64,000 bases of DNA, taken from positions 62,001-126,000 of the forward strand of contig NZ_LWBS01000066.1 in the NCBI RefSeq assembly GCF_001652265.1. The letters run 5' to 3'. How positions within the stretch are numbered: position 1 is the first letter of the stretch; each line of letters begins with the position of its first letter. The notes under the pieces were generated by a model that was not told where the DNA came from, made no database searches, and worked only from the letters and a program-made list of their open reading frames with translations. Below are positions 46,722 to 56,560 of this stretch, one piece after another. The position numbers were made by a program, and so were the translations under genes. This DNA is from Rhizobium leguminosarum (GTDB taxonomy: Bacteria > Pseudomonadota > Alphaproteobacteria > Rhizobiales > Rhizobiaceae).

Positions 46722-49202
46722 TCACACGCGCTCGACGAACCCGTCCAAGACCCGCTTCTGTCCGGCCCGGTCGAACTCGATCGTCAGCTTGTTGCCTTCG
46801 ATGCCGGTGATGTTGCCATTGCCGAATTTCAGGTGGAACACGCGGTCGCCGAGGGTGAATCTCGACGGTTCCGACGAGGTCGATTTCGCCACCAGCTCGC
46901 CTTCGATCGTGCGCCCCTTCGGGCCGCTCTCGCCGTAGCCGATGCGTTCGACGGCGTGGCCGGAGCGGGTGCCCCAATTGTCGCGTGTGGCGTCGGTCTT
47001 GTTGGCCTGGGCGCGTTTCCAGCCGGGGGTGGAATAGGAATTGGCGAAGGGTTCGGCCTTGTCGAAGCGGGACTGGCCGTAGCCACCGCGGCCGTACCCG
47101 CCGTAGCTCTGTTCCATTTGAGCGACCTCGACATGGGTTTCCGGCAGTTCGTCGAGGAAGCGTGAGGGCAGGGTCGATTGCCAGAGGCCATGGATGCGGC
47201 GGTTGGAGACGAACCAGATGTGGCAGCGATGCTTGGCGCGGGTTATGCCGACATAGGCGAGGCGGCGTTCCTCCTCCAGGCCGGCGCGGCCGCTCTCGTC
47301 CAGCGAGCGCTGGTGCGGGAAGAGGCCTTCCTCCCAGCCGGGCAGGAAGACGGTGTCGAATTCCAGGCCCTTGGCCGAGTGCAGCGTCATGATCGAGACG
47401 GCGTCGAGGTTCTCGTTGGTCTCGGCATCCATCACCAGGGAGACGTGTTCGAGGAAGCCGCGCATCGACTCGAAGCTTTCCATCGAGCGTATCAGTTCCT
47501 TGAGGTTCTCAAGGCGGCCCGGCGCTTCGGCGTTCTTGTCGTTCTTCCACATGTCGGTATAGCCGGACTCTTCGAGGATCTGCTCGGCCAGTTCGGTATG
47601 CGGCGTGTTTTCAAGCAGTTCCTGCCATCGGCGGAAAGATTGAATCACGTCGAAGAGCGCCTTTCGCGCCTTCGGCTTCAGCTCGTCGGTCTCGATGATG
47701 TCGGCGGCTGCCGCAAGCATCGGGATATTGCGGGCACGCGCATAGTCGTGCAGCGCGCGCACCGTCGTATCGCCGAGGCCGCGCTTCGGGGTGTTGATGA
47801 TGCGTTCGAAAGCGAGGTCGTCGGAGGTTTGCGCGACCAGGCGGAAATAGGCCATGGCATCGCGGATCTCGAGGCGCTCGTAGAAACGTGGGCCGCCAAT
47901 GACGCGATAGTTGAGGCCGAGGGTGACGAAGCGGTCTTCGAATTCGCGCATCTGGAAGGAGGCGCGCACGAGGATCGCCATGTCGTTCAGCAGATGCTTG
48001 CCCCGCTGGAGCTGCTCGATCTCCTCGCCGATGGCGCGGGCTTCCTCCTCCGAATCCCAGGAGGCGTGGACCTGCACCTTGACGTCGTCGGGATCGGACC
48101 GGTCGGTGAACAGCGTCTTGCCGAGACGCCCCTCATTATGGGCGATCAGATGGGCGGCGGCCCCGAGGATGTGTTCGGTCGAGCGGTAGTTGCGCTCGAG
48201 CTTGATGACCTTGGCGCCGGGGAAATCCTTTTCAAAGCGCAGGATATTGTCGACCTCCGCGCCGCGCCAGCCATAGATCGACTGGTCATCGTCGCCGACG
48301 CAGCAGACGTTCTGCGGCTCGCCCTTGGGGCGTTGGGCGAGAAGCCTGAGCCACATGTACTGGGCGGTGTTGGTGTCCTGGTACTCGTCGACGAGGATAT
48401 AGCGAAAGCGGCCGCGATATTCCTTCAAGAGGTCCGGGTTCTTGCGGAAGATCGCGATCGGATGCATCAGCAGGTCGCCGAAGTCGCAGGCGTTCAGCGT
48501 CGTCAGGCGCGCCTGATAGGCGAAATAGAGGTCGCGGCCGCGGCCATTGGCAAAGGCGCGGGCGTCGCCCTCGGGGATATCGGCCGGGCCGAGACCCTTG
48601 TTCTTCCACGTGTCGATCATGCCGGCGAATTGCTTGGCCGGCCAGCGCTTGTCGTCGAGACCCTCGGCCTGGATCAACTGCTTGATCAGGCGAACGACGT
48701 CGTCGGTATCGAGAATGGTAAAATCGGAGCGCAGGCCGACGAGCTCGCCGTGGCGGCGCAGAAGTTTGACGCCGATCGAATGGAAGGTGCCGAGCCAAGG
48801 CATGCCTTCGACGGCGCCGCCGACGAGCAGCGCGATGCGCTCCTTCATCTCGCGGGCGGCCTTGTTGGTGAAGGTGACGGCGAGGATCTGCGAGGGGAAG
48901 GCGCGGCCGGTGTTGAGGATATGGGCAATGCGGGTGGTGAGCACCCGCGTCTTGCCGGTGCCGGCGCCGGCGAGCACGAGGACGGGGCCTTCCAGCGTTT
49001 CGACGGCTTCGGTCTGCTCGGGGTTCAGCCCGGCGAGATAATCCGGCCGCTTGCCGCCGTCGCGGGCGGCCATGGCGCGTGCGGCGATGCCGCCACTGGC
49101 GGCGGGCGCCCTTTCGGCGGGTGCAGCAGGCGGCTGCGGCTTGCGCGCCATCTCGCCCGGCTCTTCGTCGAAGAAGGGCATATCGTCGAAACTATTGCTC
49201 AT
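46722..49202 (-). CDS. uvrD: UvrD/PcrA-type superfamily 1 DNA helicase
   Basis: 3'-5' DNA helicase of 826 residues for nucleotide excision or mismatch repair. Motif I is LAGAGTGKTRVLTTRI (near residues 76-91), motif II VDEYQDTNTAQYMWL (near 270-284), motif III GDDDQSIYGWRGAE (near 303-316), motif V TLHSAKGLEFDTVFLPG (near 603-619), motif VI VGITRAKHRC (near 651-660). A Gly/Tyr-rich stretch (YGGYGRGGYGQSR, near 700) and a C-terminal PcrA-like domain follow. Its N terminus has a Pro/Ala-rich extension. Confidence 0.93.
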   Translation of the reverse strand: MSNSFDDMPFFDEEPGEMARKPQPPAAPAERAPAASGGIAARAMAARDGGKRPDYLAGLNPEQTEAVETLEGPVLVLAGAGTGKTRVLTTRIAHILNTGRAFPSQILAVTFTNKAAREMKERIALLVGGAVEGMPWLGTFHSIGVKLLRRHGELVGLRSDFTILDTDDVVRLIKQLIQAEGLDDKRWPAKQFAGMIDTWKNKGLGPADIPEGDARAFANGRGRDLYFAYQARLTTLNACDFGDLLMHPIAIFRKNPDLLKEYRGRFRYILVDEYQDTNTAQYMWLRLLAQRPKGEPQNVCCVGDDDQSIYGWRGAEVDNILRFEKDFPGAKVIKLERNYRSTEHILGAAAHLIAHNEGRLGKTLFTDRSDPDDVKVQVHASWDSEEEARAIGEEIEQLQRGKHLLNDMAILVRASFQMREFEDRFVTLGLNYRVIGGPRFYERLEIRDAMAYFRLVAQTSDDLAFERIINTPKRGLGDTTVRALHDYARARNIPMLAAAADIIETDELKPKARKALFDVIQSFRRWQELLENTPHTELAEQILEESGYTDMWKNDKNAEAPGRLENLKELIRSMESFESMRGFLEHVSLVMDAETNENLDAVSIMTLHSAKGLEFDTVFLPGWEEGLFPHQRSLDESGRAGLEEERRLAYVGITRAKHRCHIWFVSNRRIHGLWQSTLPSRFLDELPETHVEVAQMEQSYGGYGRGGYGQSRFDKAEPFANSYSTPGWKRAQANKTDATRDNWGTRSGHAVERIGYGESGPKGRTIEGELVAKSTSSEPSRFTLGDRVFHLKFGNGNITGIEGNKLTIEFDRAGQKRVLDGFVERV

Positions 49203-49449
49203 GGCGCGTAATGTAGTGATTCGAGAAGGAAAGACCAGAAAAGATGTTCTGCTTTCATTCCCGAGCCGGCGCTATTCCAGGCGGTATGTTGCGAGCGGCA
49301 AGGCCGCCGCCGAGCCCGGCTGCGGTCGCCGTGCGGGCGGGCGGGGCTAAAAATTCCGATCGCGGCGTGTCGGAACCGGCGCCGGTAAGGCGTCCTTGGG
49401 GCATCGGACAGCAGTCCGGATCAACACCCGTTAACAAGGAGGCCGTTTC

Positions 49450-49926
49450 ATGCCGAAGGTCGTTTCAAATCTCTGGTTCGCCGAGGAAGCGCGCGAAGCC
49501 GTCGAATTCTACGTGTCTGTTATCCCGGACTCCAGGATCGGCCGCACCACCATACTTCAGGCTGAAACGCCGAGCGGGCCTCCGGGCAGCGTCGAGCTGA
49601 TCGAGTTCACGCTGGGCGATCAGTCCTTCCTGGCCATGAAGGCCGGCCCGCTCGATAGCTTCAACCATTCCTTCTCAATCGCGATTCTTGTGGAAAGCCA
49701 GGCCGAGATCGATCGGATATGGGATGCTTTCCTTGGCAATGGCGGCACGCCGGAGGCCTGCGGTTGGCTAAAGGACCGCTGGGGCCTTTCCTGGCAGATC
49801 GTGCCGCATGTGCTGTCGGAGATGATCGCCGACAGCGACCCTGAGCGGGCGAGGCGCGTGACAGAAGTGATGCTCGGCATGGTCAAGATCGACGTCGCTG
49901 CGCTCGAGAATGCGTTCAATGGCTGA
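49450..49926 (+). CDS. VOC superfamily (PhnB-like) protein
   Basis: 158-residue vicinal-oxygen-chelate fold protein of the group labelled 3-demethylubiquinone-9 methyltransferase-like. It opens MPKVVSNLWFAEEAREAVEF and has the typical GWLKDRWGLSWQIVPHVLSEM (split: GWLKDRWGLSW, QIVPHVL). Substrate unknown. The ATG follows aaggaggccgtttc, a strong ribosome site. The label methyltransferase is historical; no SAM motif is seen. Confidence 0.85.
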   Translation: MPKVVSNLWFAEEAREAVEFYVSVIPDSRIGRTTILQAETPSGPPGSVELIEFTLGDQSFLAMKAGPLDSFNHSFSIAILVESQAEIDRIWDAFLGNGGTPEACGWLKDRWGLSWQIVPHVLSEMIADSDPERARRVTEVMLGMVKIDVAALENAFNG

Positions 49927-50354
49927 GAGGCCTGCGGAGACATGATCGCAAATCAGGCGCATGATGGTCATGCGCCTATTTCTCTAAGAATATCCCAAAT
50001 TTCGATGACATACGGTCCGTCGCGCATCGATATTCACCGATCGAAGCCGGGTCGCCGCCTGCCAATCGCTGACTTTCGTGATCTCGAATCACGGGCGACA
50101 TTGCACACCTTTTTCATCTTTCTGTCACGTCGTGAAATGTGCTGATACCGCGATGGCGGCTTTCTCAACTATACTGACCGACAGTTTCGTATAGTAATTA
50201 AAGAACCGGTGGATGCACAATTTTGTGCATTGCTTGAAACGGCCGGTGAGCGTGGAATAACCGACGAAACTATTGATTCTCAGGAACGTCATGGCCATCT
50301 CGATGGTTATAGGGACACCTGAAGCCTGTGGCATTAACCTTGAATGGAGGGCCC
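49927..50354. promoter_or_regulatory. 428-base upstream region of prkA with two inverted repeats
   Basis: No gene seen. Two perfect dyads lie in an AT-rich patch: actatac / gtatagt at 50168-50195 and atgcacaa / ttgtgcat (2-base centre) at 50213-50230. They are 125-190 bases before the prkA ATG and are candidate operators or promoter parts for the prkA-yeaH-spoVR operon. Confidence 0.4.
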
Positions 50355-52298
50355 ATGCTGAGCGAATCCGTATTTGATGCGTTCACCCGCAGTTATGATG
50401 CGCGTCGCGAGACCGATATGTCGATCTCGGAATATCTCGACCTTTGCAAAAAGGAACCGCTTGCCTATGCCAATGCGACCGAGCGCCTGCTCGCCGCGAT
50501 AGGCGAGCCGCAGATGGTCGATACCGCCAGGGATACCCGCCTTGGCCGGATCTTCATGAACCGGACCATCCGGATCTATCCGGCTTTCGCTGGCTTCCAC
50601 GGCATGGAAGAGACAATCGAACGCATCGTTTCCTTCTTCCGGCACGCGGCGCAGGGTCTCGAGGAACGCAAGCAGATCCTATATCTGCTTGGCCCGGTCG
50701 GCGGCGGCAAGTCATCGCTGGCGGAGCGGCTGAAGCTGCTGATGGAGGTTCATCCGATCTACGTGCTGAAGGCGGGTGACGAGATCAGCCCCGTTTTCGA
50801 AAGTCCTCTCAACCTGTTCGACCCGGACACGATGGGATCGCTCCTCCAGGAGCAATACGGTATTCCCTTGCGACGCCTAAGCGGACTGATGAGCCCGTGG
50901 TGCCTGAAACGGCTCGACGACTTTGGAGGCGATATTTCCCGCTTCCGCGTCGTCAGAGTACAGCCTTCGCGGTTGCGCCAGATCGCCATCGCCAAGACCG
51001 AACCTGGAGACGAGAACAATCAAGATATCTCGTCGCTGGTCGGCAAGGTCGATATCCGCAAGCTGGAGACCTATTCCCAGAACGATCCCGATGCCTACAG
51101 CTATTCGGGCGGGCTCAACCGCGCCAATCAGGGCGTGCTCGAATTCGTCGAGATGTTCAAGGCGCCGATCAAGATGCTGCATCCGCTGCTGACGGCGACG
51201 CAGGAGGGTAACTATATCGGCTCCGAGAATATCGGCGCTATACCCTTCTCCGGCATTGTCCTTGCGCATTCGAACGAAGCGGAATGGCAGACCTTCAAGG
51301 CCAACAAGAACAACGAGGCCTTCATCGACCGTATCTGCGTGATCAAGGTGCCTTATTGCCTGCGCGTGACGGAAGAGCAGAAGATCTACGAGAAACTGAT
51401 CGAGGGATCGGAACTCGCCGATGCGCCATGCGCCCCCGCGACGCTCGAAATGCTGGCCCGCTTCTCCGTGCTTTCGCGTCTGCGCAAGCACGAGAATTCG
51501 ACATACTTCTCGAAGATGCGCACCTATGACGGCGAGAGCCTGAAAGAAACGGATCCGCGCGCCCGCAGTGTCCAGGAATATCGGGATGCCGCTGGCATCG
51601 ACGAGGGCATGGACGGCATATCGACCCGCTTCGCGTTCAAGGTGCTCGCCTCCACCTTCAATCACGACACCACGGATATCGGCGCCGATCCGGTTCATCT
51701 GATGTATGTGCTGGAGCAGTCGATCCGCCGCGAGCAGTTTTCCGACGATGTCGAGAAGCGCTATCTGGAGTTCATCAAGGCCGATCTTGCGCCGCGTTAC
51801 GCAGAGTTCATTGGAAATGAAATCCAGAAGGCCTATCTTGAGTCCTATGCGGATTACGGACAGAACCTGTTCGACCGCTATGTTGATTATGCCGATGCCT
51901 GGATCGAAGATGTGGATTTCAAGGATCCCGATACCGGCCAGCTTCTCGACCGCGAGCTCCTCAACCAGGAACTGACGAAAATCGAAAAGCCGGCGGGAAT
52001 TGCCAATCCGAAGGATTTCCGCAACGAAATCGTCAAGTTCTGCTTGAGATCACGGGCAGCCAACGGCGGAAAGAATCCGTCATGGACGAGCTACGAGAAG
52101 ATCCGGGAAGTCATCGAGAAGCGAATGTTCTCGCAGGTCGAGGATCTTTTGCCGGTCATTTCCTTCGGTTCGAAGAAGGATTCGGAAACAGAAAAGAAAC
52201 ACAGCGAGTTTGTCTCGCGCATGGCTGCGCGGGGCTACACGGAGAGGCAGGTTCGGCGCCTCGTCGAATGGTACATGCGCGTCAAACAGGCAAGTTAA
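50355..52298 (+). CDS. prkA: PrkA family AAA+ serine protein kinase
   Basis: 647-residue protein homologous to Bacillus PrkA and E. coli YeaG. The AAA+ Walker A is GPVGGGKSSLAERL (near residues 114-127); the C-terminal kinase-like region follows. ATG 50355 has the site ggagggccc; the ATG at 50328 is rejected. In E. coli yeaGH responds to nutrient stress under RpoS/NtrC; the control here is unknown. First gene of the conserved three-gene module, 12 bases before yeaH. Confidence 0.93.
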   Translation: MLSESVFDAFTRSYDARRETDMSISEYLDLCKKEPLAYANATERLLAAIGEPQMVDTARDTRLGRIFMNRTIRIYPAFAGFHGMEETIERIVSFFRHAAQGLEERKQILYLLGPVGGGKSSLAERLKLLMEVHPIYVLKAGDEISPVFESPLNLFDPDTMGSLLQEQYGIPLRRLSGLMSPWCLKRLDDFGGDISRFRVVRVQPSRLRQIAIAKTEPGDENNQDISSLVGKVDIRKLETYSQNDPDAYSYSGGLNRANQGVLEFVEMFKAPIKMLHPLLTATQEGNYIGSENIGAIPFSGIVLAHSNEAEWQTFKANKNNEAFIDRICVIKVPYCLRVTEEQKIYEKLIEGSELADAPCAPATLEMLARFSVLSRLRKHENSTYFSKMRTYDGESLKETDPRARSVQEYRDAAGIDEGMDGISTRFAFKVLASTFNHDTTDIGADPVHLMYVLEQSIRREQFSDDVEKRYLEFIKADLAPRYAEFIGNEIQKAYLESYADYGQNLFDRYVDYADAWIEDVDFKDPDTGQLLDRELLNQELTKIEKPAGIANPKDFRNEIVKFCLRSRAANGGKNPSWTSYEKIREVIEKRMFSQVEDLLPVISFGSKKDSETEKKHSEFVSRMAARGYTERQVRRLVEWYMRVKQAS

Positions 52299-52310
52299 TG
52301 TGGAGCCAAT

Positions 52311-53585
52311 ATGCACATTGTCGACCGTCGGCTAAATCCGCGCGGTAAAAGTCTGGAAAATCGGCAACGGTTTCTTCGGCGCATGAAAGGCGCCGTGCAG
52401 CAGGCGGTAAAGCGTTCTCTGCAAAACCGGAACATTCGCGATGTGCTCGACGGCGGGGAAATCAGCCTGCCGATCGATGGAATGGCCGAGCCGAACTTGA
52501 GAAGGGGCGACGGCGGCATTCGCGACCATATCCTGCCTGGAAACAGGGCCTTCGTCGAAGGCGACATTCTTCCGCGCCCGCCGGGGAGCAGGGGCGGAAA
52601 ACCCAAGGATGCGGGCGAAGGTGAGGGCGAGGACGGCTTCCGCTTTGTGCTGACGCGCGAGGAATTCCTCGATGTGTTCCTGGACGATCTGGAACTGCCC
52701 GACCTTGCCAAGCGGCGTCTGGCCGAAACCGAGGAGGAAACTCCCTTCCGTGCCGGCTATTCCGTGTCGGGATCGCCGTCCAACATCGCCGTCGGTCGCA
52801 CGACCAGGCTCGCGATGATGCGCCGTGTCGCGCTTCACCGTCCGCGCCGGGAAGAAATCGAAGCCCTGCAGCGGCAGATCGAGGAATGCGAGGACGACGA
52901 GAGCCGGCTGGCGCTTGAGGCAAAACTCAAATCTCTGACGGAAAAAAGCCGGCGCATTCCCTATATCGATCCGCTCGACGTGCGGTATCGCCGCTTCGAA
53001 AACGAGCCGAAGCCTGTGGCAAAGGCCGTGATGTTCTGCTTGATGGACGTCTCCGGCTCCATGTCGGAACACATGAAGGACCTGGCGAAGCGGTTCTACC
53101 TGCTGCTCTACCTTTTCCTGTCGAAACGCTACAAGAAAGTGGAGATCGTCTTCATCCGCCATACCGACAAGGCCGAGGAAGTCGACGAGGAAACCTTCTT
53201 CTATGGTCCGGCAACCGGCGGCACGCTGGTCTCCAGTGCGCTAGCGGCAATGCGGGCGATCATCGCGGCGCGTTTCGATCCGGCGGAATGGAATATCTAT
53301 GGCGCCCAGGCATCGGACGGCGACAACGCCCATTCCGACGGGAACCTGAGCGGACAGCTGCTGCGCGAGATTTTGCCGCTGTGCCAGTATTTCGCCTATA
53401 TTGAGGTCGGCGAAGAAGGCGGTGACTCCTCGGTATCACGCTCACCGCTTTGGATGCTCTATGACGGGATCCGTTCCGAGCTGCAGCCGCTTTCGATGCG
53501 CAAGGTCTGCCGGCGAAACGAAATTTTCCCTGTTTTCCATGATCTCTTCCAGAAACGTGACGCACAGTCGAAGGTGACGCCATGA
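52311..53585 (+). CDS. YeaH/YhbH family protein (DUF444, VWA-like)
   Basis: 424-residue partner of PrkA. It opens MHIVDRRLNPRGKSLENRQR, the YeaH start, and has a von Willebrand A-like metal-site motif CLMDVSGSMSEHMKDLAKRF (near residues 243-262). A low-complexity Gly-rich patch lies near 93-105 (PPGSRGGKPKDAGEGEGEDG). Its stop overlaps the spoVR ATG by 4 bases. Confidence 0.93.
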   Translation: MHIVDRRLNPRGKSLENRQRFLRRMKGAVQQAVKRSLQNRNIRDVLDGGEISLPIDGMAEPNLRRGDGGIRDHILPGNRAFVEGDILPRPPGSRGGKPKDAGEGEGEDGFRFVLTREEFLDVFLDDLELPDLAKRRLAETEEETPFRAGYSVSGSPSNIAVGRTTRLAMMRRVALHRPRREEIEALQRQIEECEDDESRLALEAKLKSLTEKSRRIPYIDPLDVRYRRFENEPKPVAKAVMFCLMDVSGSMSEHMKDLAKRFYLLLYLFLSKRYKKVEIVFIRHTDKAEEVDEETFFYGPATGGTLVSSALAAMRAIIAARFDPAEWNIYGAQASDGDNAHSDGNLSGQLLREILPLCQYFAYIEVGEEGGDSSVSRSPLWMLYDGIRSELQPLSMRKVCRRNEIFPVFHDLFQKRDAQSKVTP

Positions 53586-55132
53586 CCATGACGATGAGGA
53601 CACGAGAACGGCTATTGTTCGAGGGGGCGGACTGGGACTTTTCAACACTTCAGCGCATTCACGACGCCTGCGAGGAGATCGCGCTTAACGAACTTGGCCT
53701 CGACGTCTATCCGAACCAGATTGAAGTCATCACCTCGGAGCAGATGCTTGATGCCTATTCCTCGACCGGCATGCCGCTCTTCTACCGCCATTGGTCCTTC
53801 GGCAAACACTTCGCGCATCACGAAACCTTCTACCGCCGCGGGATGCGCGACCTCGCCTATGAGATCGTCATCAACAGCTCTCCCTGCATCTCCTACCTGA
53901 TGGAGGAGAACACGGCGACGATGCAGACGCTCGTCACCGCGCATGCGGCCTTCGGCCACAACCATTTCTTCAAGAACAACTATCTCTTCAAGCTATGGAC
54001 CGATGCCGAGGGCATCCTCGATTACCTCGATTTCGCCAAGGGTTATATCACCCGCTGCGAGGAGCGTTACGGCGAGACGGCCGTCGAGCGCACGCTGGAT
54101 GCAGCCCATGCGCTGATGTCGCACGGGGTGCATCGATACGCGGGAAAGACCACGATCGATCTTCGCCAGGAGGAGAAGCGACAGCAGGAGCGCCGCGCCC
54201 ACGAGGAGAAGATATTCAACGATCTGTGGCGCACTGTCCCTGTCGGCAAGGCTCGGAAGGCGGGCGACAGCGGCCTGGAAAAGCGCCGCGCCGCCCTCGG
54301 TCTTCCGCAGGACAACATCCTTTATTTTCTCGAAAAATCAGCGCCGCGGTTGCAGCCGTGGCAGCGTGAAATCCTTCGCATCGTCCGCCACGTTGCGCAA
54401 TATTTTCATCCCCAGCGGCAGACCAAGGTAATGAACGAGGGAACCGCCACGTTCGTCCACTATCAGATCATGAACCGACTTCACGAGCGGGGGCAGATCA
54501 GTGACGGAAACTTCCTTGAATTCCTGAAGTCGCACGCCAACGTCGTGTTCCAGCCGAGCTACGACGACCGGCGGTTCTCGGGCTTCAACCCCTATGCGTT
54601 GGGTTTTGCGATGATGCAGGATATCGAGCGGATCGTCACGAAGCCGACGGAAGAGGACCGTGCATGGTTTCCCGATATTGCGGGACGCGGCGACGCGATG
54701 GCCGTCCTGCGCGACATCTGGGCCAATTACCGGGACGAAAGCTTCATCAGCCAGTTCCTCAGCCCGAACCTAATCCGGCAGTTGCGGCTGTTCCATCTCT
54801 ACGACGATCCGGAGCAGACCGAGGGGGTACTGGTTTCGGCGATCCACAATGAGCGCGGATACTTGCGGATCCGCCGCCAGCTCTCCCGCGAATACGATAT
54901 CGGCTGGACCGATCCGGCGATCGATATCGTCGACGTCGATCTCGCCGGCGACCGCCGCCTGCTGCTGCAGCACATTGTCATGAACGGCTGCTATCTTCAG
55001 GAAGCCGACATGAAACTGGTCTTGCAGCATCTTGCCGATCTCTGGGGCTACGAGGTCCTGCTTCAGGAAATCGATGATTCCAACACCGTCGCGAGAGAAC
55101 ACACGGCGAGCCCGCGCAAGATCATTCAGTAA
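53582..55132 (+). CDS. SpoVR family protein
   Basis: 516-residue protein homologous to Bacillus SpoVR and E. coli YcgB. Family stretches include YDDRRFSGFNPYALGFAMM and VMNEGTATFVHYQIMNRL (near residues 282-299) and HHETFYRRGMRDLAYEIV near 80-97. SpoVR is needed for spore cortex formation in Bacillus, but this organism does not sporulate; in Gram-negatives the gene travels with prkA and yeaH, as here. Start overlaps yeaH (ATGA). Confidence 0.93.
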   Translation: MTMTMRTRERLLFEGADWDFSTLQRIHDACEEIALNELGLDVYPNQIEVITSEQMLDAYSSTGMPLFYRHWSFGKHFAHHETFYRRGMRDLAYEIVINSSPCISYLMEENTATMQTLVTAHAAFGHNHFFKNNYLFKLWTDAEGILDYLDFAKGYITRCEERYGETAVERTLDAAHALMSHGVHRYAGKTTIDLRQEEKRQQERRAHEEKIFNDLWRTVPVGKARKAGDSGLEKRRAALGLPQDNILYFLEKSAPRLQPWQREILRIVRHVAQYFHPQRQTKVMNEGTATFVHYQIMNRLHERGQISDGNFLEFLKSHANVVFQPSYDDRRFSGFNPYALGFAMMQDIERIVTKPTEEDRAWFPDIAGRGDAMAVLRDIWANYRDESFISQFLSPNLIRQLRLFHLYDDPEQTEGVLVSAIHNERGYLRIRRQLSREYDIGWTDPAIDIVDVDLAGDRRLLLQHIVMNGCYLQEADMKLVLQHLADLWGYEVLLQEIDDSNTVAREHTASPRKIIQ

Positions 55133-55372
55133 CCTGGCGTCTTTCTTGACGTGCTGGAGTTAGATAGATCTGGAGCCGTAGGCGGCATCTGAATCGTCCA
55201 CGCCACCTCGCATGCCCGGAAAACGCGGGTCGACGATCAGCAATTATCGGTGGTAACGAACACAAAGGCTTAGTAACTTACCGCCGCTGCAATAGCCCAT
55301 GATCTCCAATCGACCAGTTTCAGCCTTTGCAGCGATCTTTCCCGGGGGCGGATAGCGCGGAGACGAGACACC

Positions 55373-56293
55373 ATGAGTGACACGCGGCGCAAGCTGACGA
55401 CGATCTTCTGTGCTGACGTGCAGGATTATACGCGGCTGATGGGGGCTGATGAGGAGGGGACGCTCGCGAGCCTCAAGCGCTGCCGGGAAGCGATGGGGCG
55501 CCTGATCGAAAGCCATGGCGGCCGCGTCATCAACACCTGGGGCGATGGGCTGATCGCCGATTTCCCGAGCGTGGTCGAAGCGGTGCGCGCGGCCGTCGAC
55601 ACCCAGAATGAACTCGCTGGCTTCAACGCCCGCCGCCCGGCCGACGGGCGCATGCTCTTCCGCATCGGCATCAATCTCGGCGACGTGATCGTCGAAGGCG
55701 ACGACATCTATGGCGACGGCGTCAATATTGCGGCGCGGCTGCAGGCGTCGGCTGCGGCCGGCGGCATCGTCATATCAAGTTCCGTTTACGACCAGGTCCG
55801 CAACAAGGTGGCTGTTGGTTTCGAGTTTCTCGGGCCGCTGATGGTGAAGAATGTCGATGAAGGCGTGCCAAGCTACGCGGTGAAGATCGGCGATGCCAGA
55901 GACGAGACGCCGCCTGCCGAACCACCCGGCCCCGCGCGGCCGCAGCCGGCGGCGGTTATGGCGGCTGATATGGCCGAGGCAAGGCCGGCACCGCGCGGAC
56001 GCAGGCTGTACGGCGTGCTCGCCGTCATCGCCGCTGTCCTGATCGGCATCAATCTGCTGTCATGGCAGGGGGTCTTCTGGGCGCGCTTTCCCGTGCTTGC
56101 GCTGGCCGCCGTTGCGGCGCTCGCCTGGAACCGCGATCAGACCCTGTTCAATCGCAAGATCACCTCGTTGGCGATCCTGGCGCTCGGCATTGCCGGTATC
56201 AACCTCTTCACTTGGACGGGGCAGTTCTGGGCGGTGTGGCCGATATTGGGCATTGCGGCCGTGATGGGCCTGCGGTGGTCGATGCGTCGATAG
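55373..56293 (+). CDS. Class III adenylate/guanylate cyclase with C-terminal membrane region
   Basis: 306 residues. The catalytic domain begins at once: TIFCADVQDYTRLMG (metal Asp, near residues 10-24), SHGGRVINTWGDGLIADFP (near 48-66), and IGINLGDVIVEGDDIYGDGVNIAARLQ (in two parts: GDVIVEGDDIYGDG, VNIAARLQ, near 100-128). After a Pro/Ala linker (near 183-208) come four hydrophobic segments, each pair resembling a 2TM domain (INLLSW and INLFTW repeated). Unlike most cyclases the membrane part is C-terminal. Product cAMP is inferred; Lys/Asp specificity residues were not checked. Confidence 0.85.
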   Translation: MSDTRRKLTTIFCADVQDYTRLMGADEEGTLASLKRCREAMGRLIESHGGRVINTWGDGLIADFPSVVEAVRAAVDTQNELAGFNARRPADGRMLFRIGINLGDVIVEGDDIYGDGVNIAARLQASAAAGGIVISSSVYDQVRNKVAVGFEFLGPLMVKNVDEGVPSYAVKIGDARDETPPAEPPGPARPQPAAVMAADMAEARPAPRGRRLYGVLAVIAAVLIGINLLSWQGVFWARFPVLALAAVAALAWNRDQTLFNRKITSLAILALGIAGINLFTWTGQFWAVWPILGIAAVMGLRWSMRR

Positions 56294-56560
56294 ACATCCA
56301 ACCCGCATCCTCAGCGATTTGTACGGTATCTCGGCCGATAATCGGCGGTGTCAAGGACATGGGCGAGTGTCCGTTCAAGCAAAAGTGAGCGGCCGGGTTA
56401 TTTCCATTCTCTGCTGATATTACAAATCGGTAATGCCGGCCGCTTATGCTTGCCGATGAGCTGTAAACGCGCGATATTGTCGCATCAGATGGGAATCTCC
56501 ATCCCGCAGCGCCTCTTTCGACCGACCCTGGTCCAACCTCGAGTCCCTCTGGAGACGTGA

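Noticed and set aside
47178..49211. 677-residue plus-strand open frame opposite the helicase
   Set aside because: Shadow of uvrD on the other strand; no recognisable motifs.
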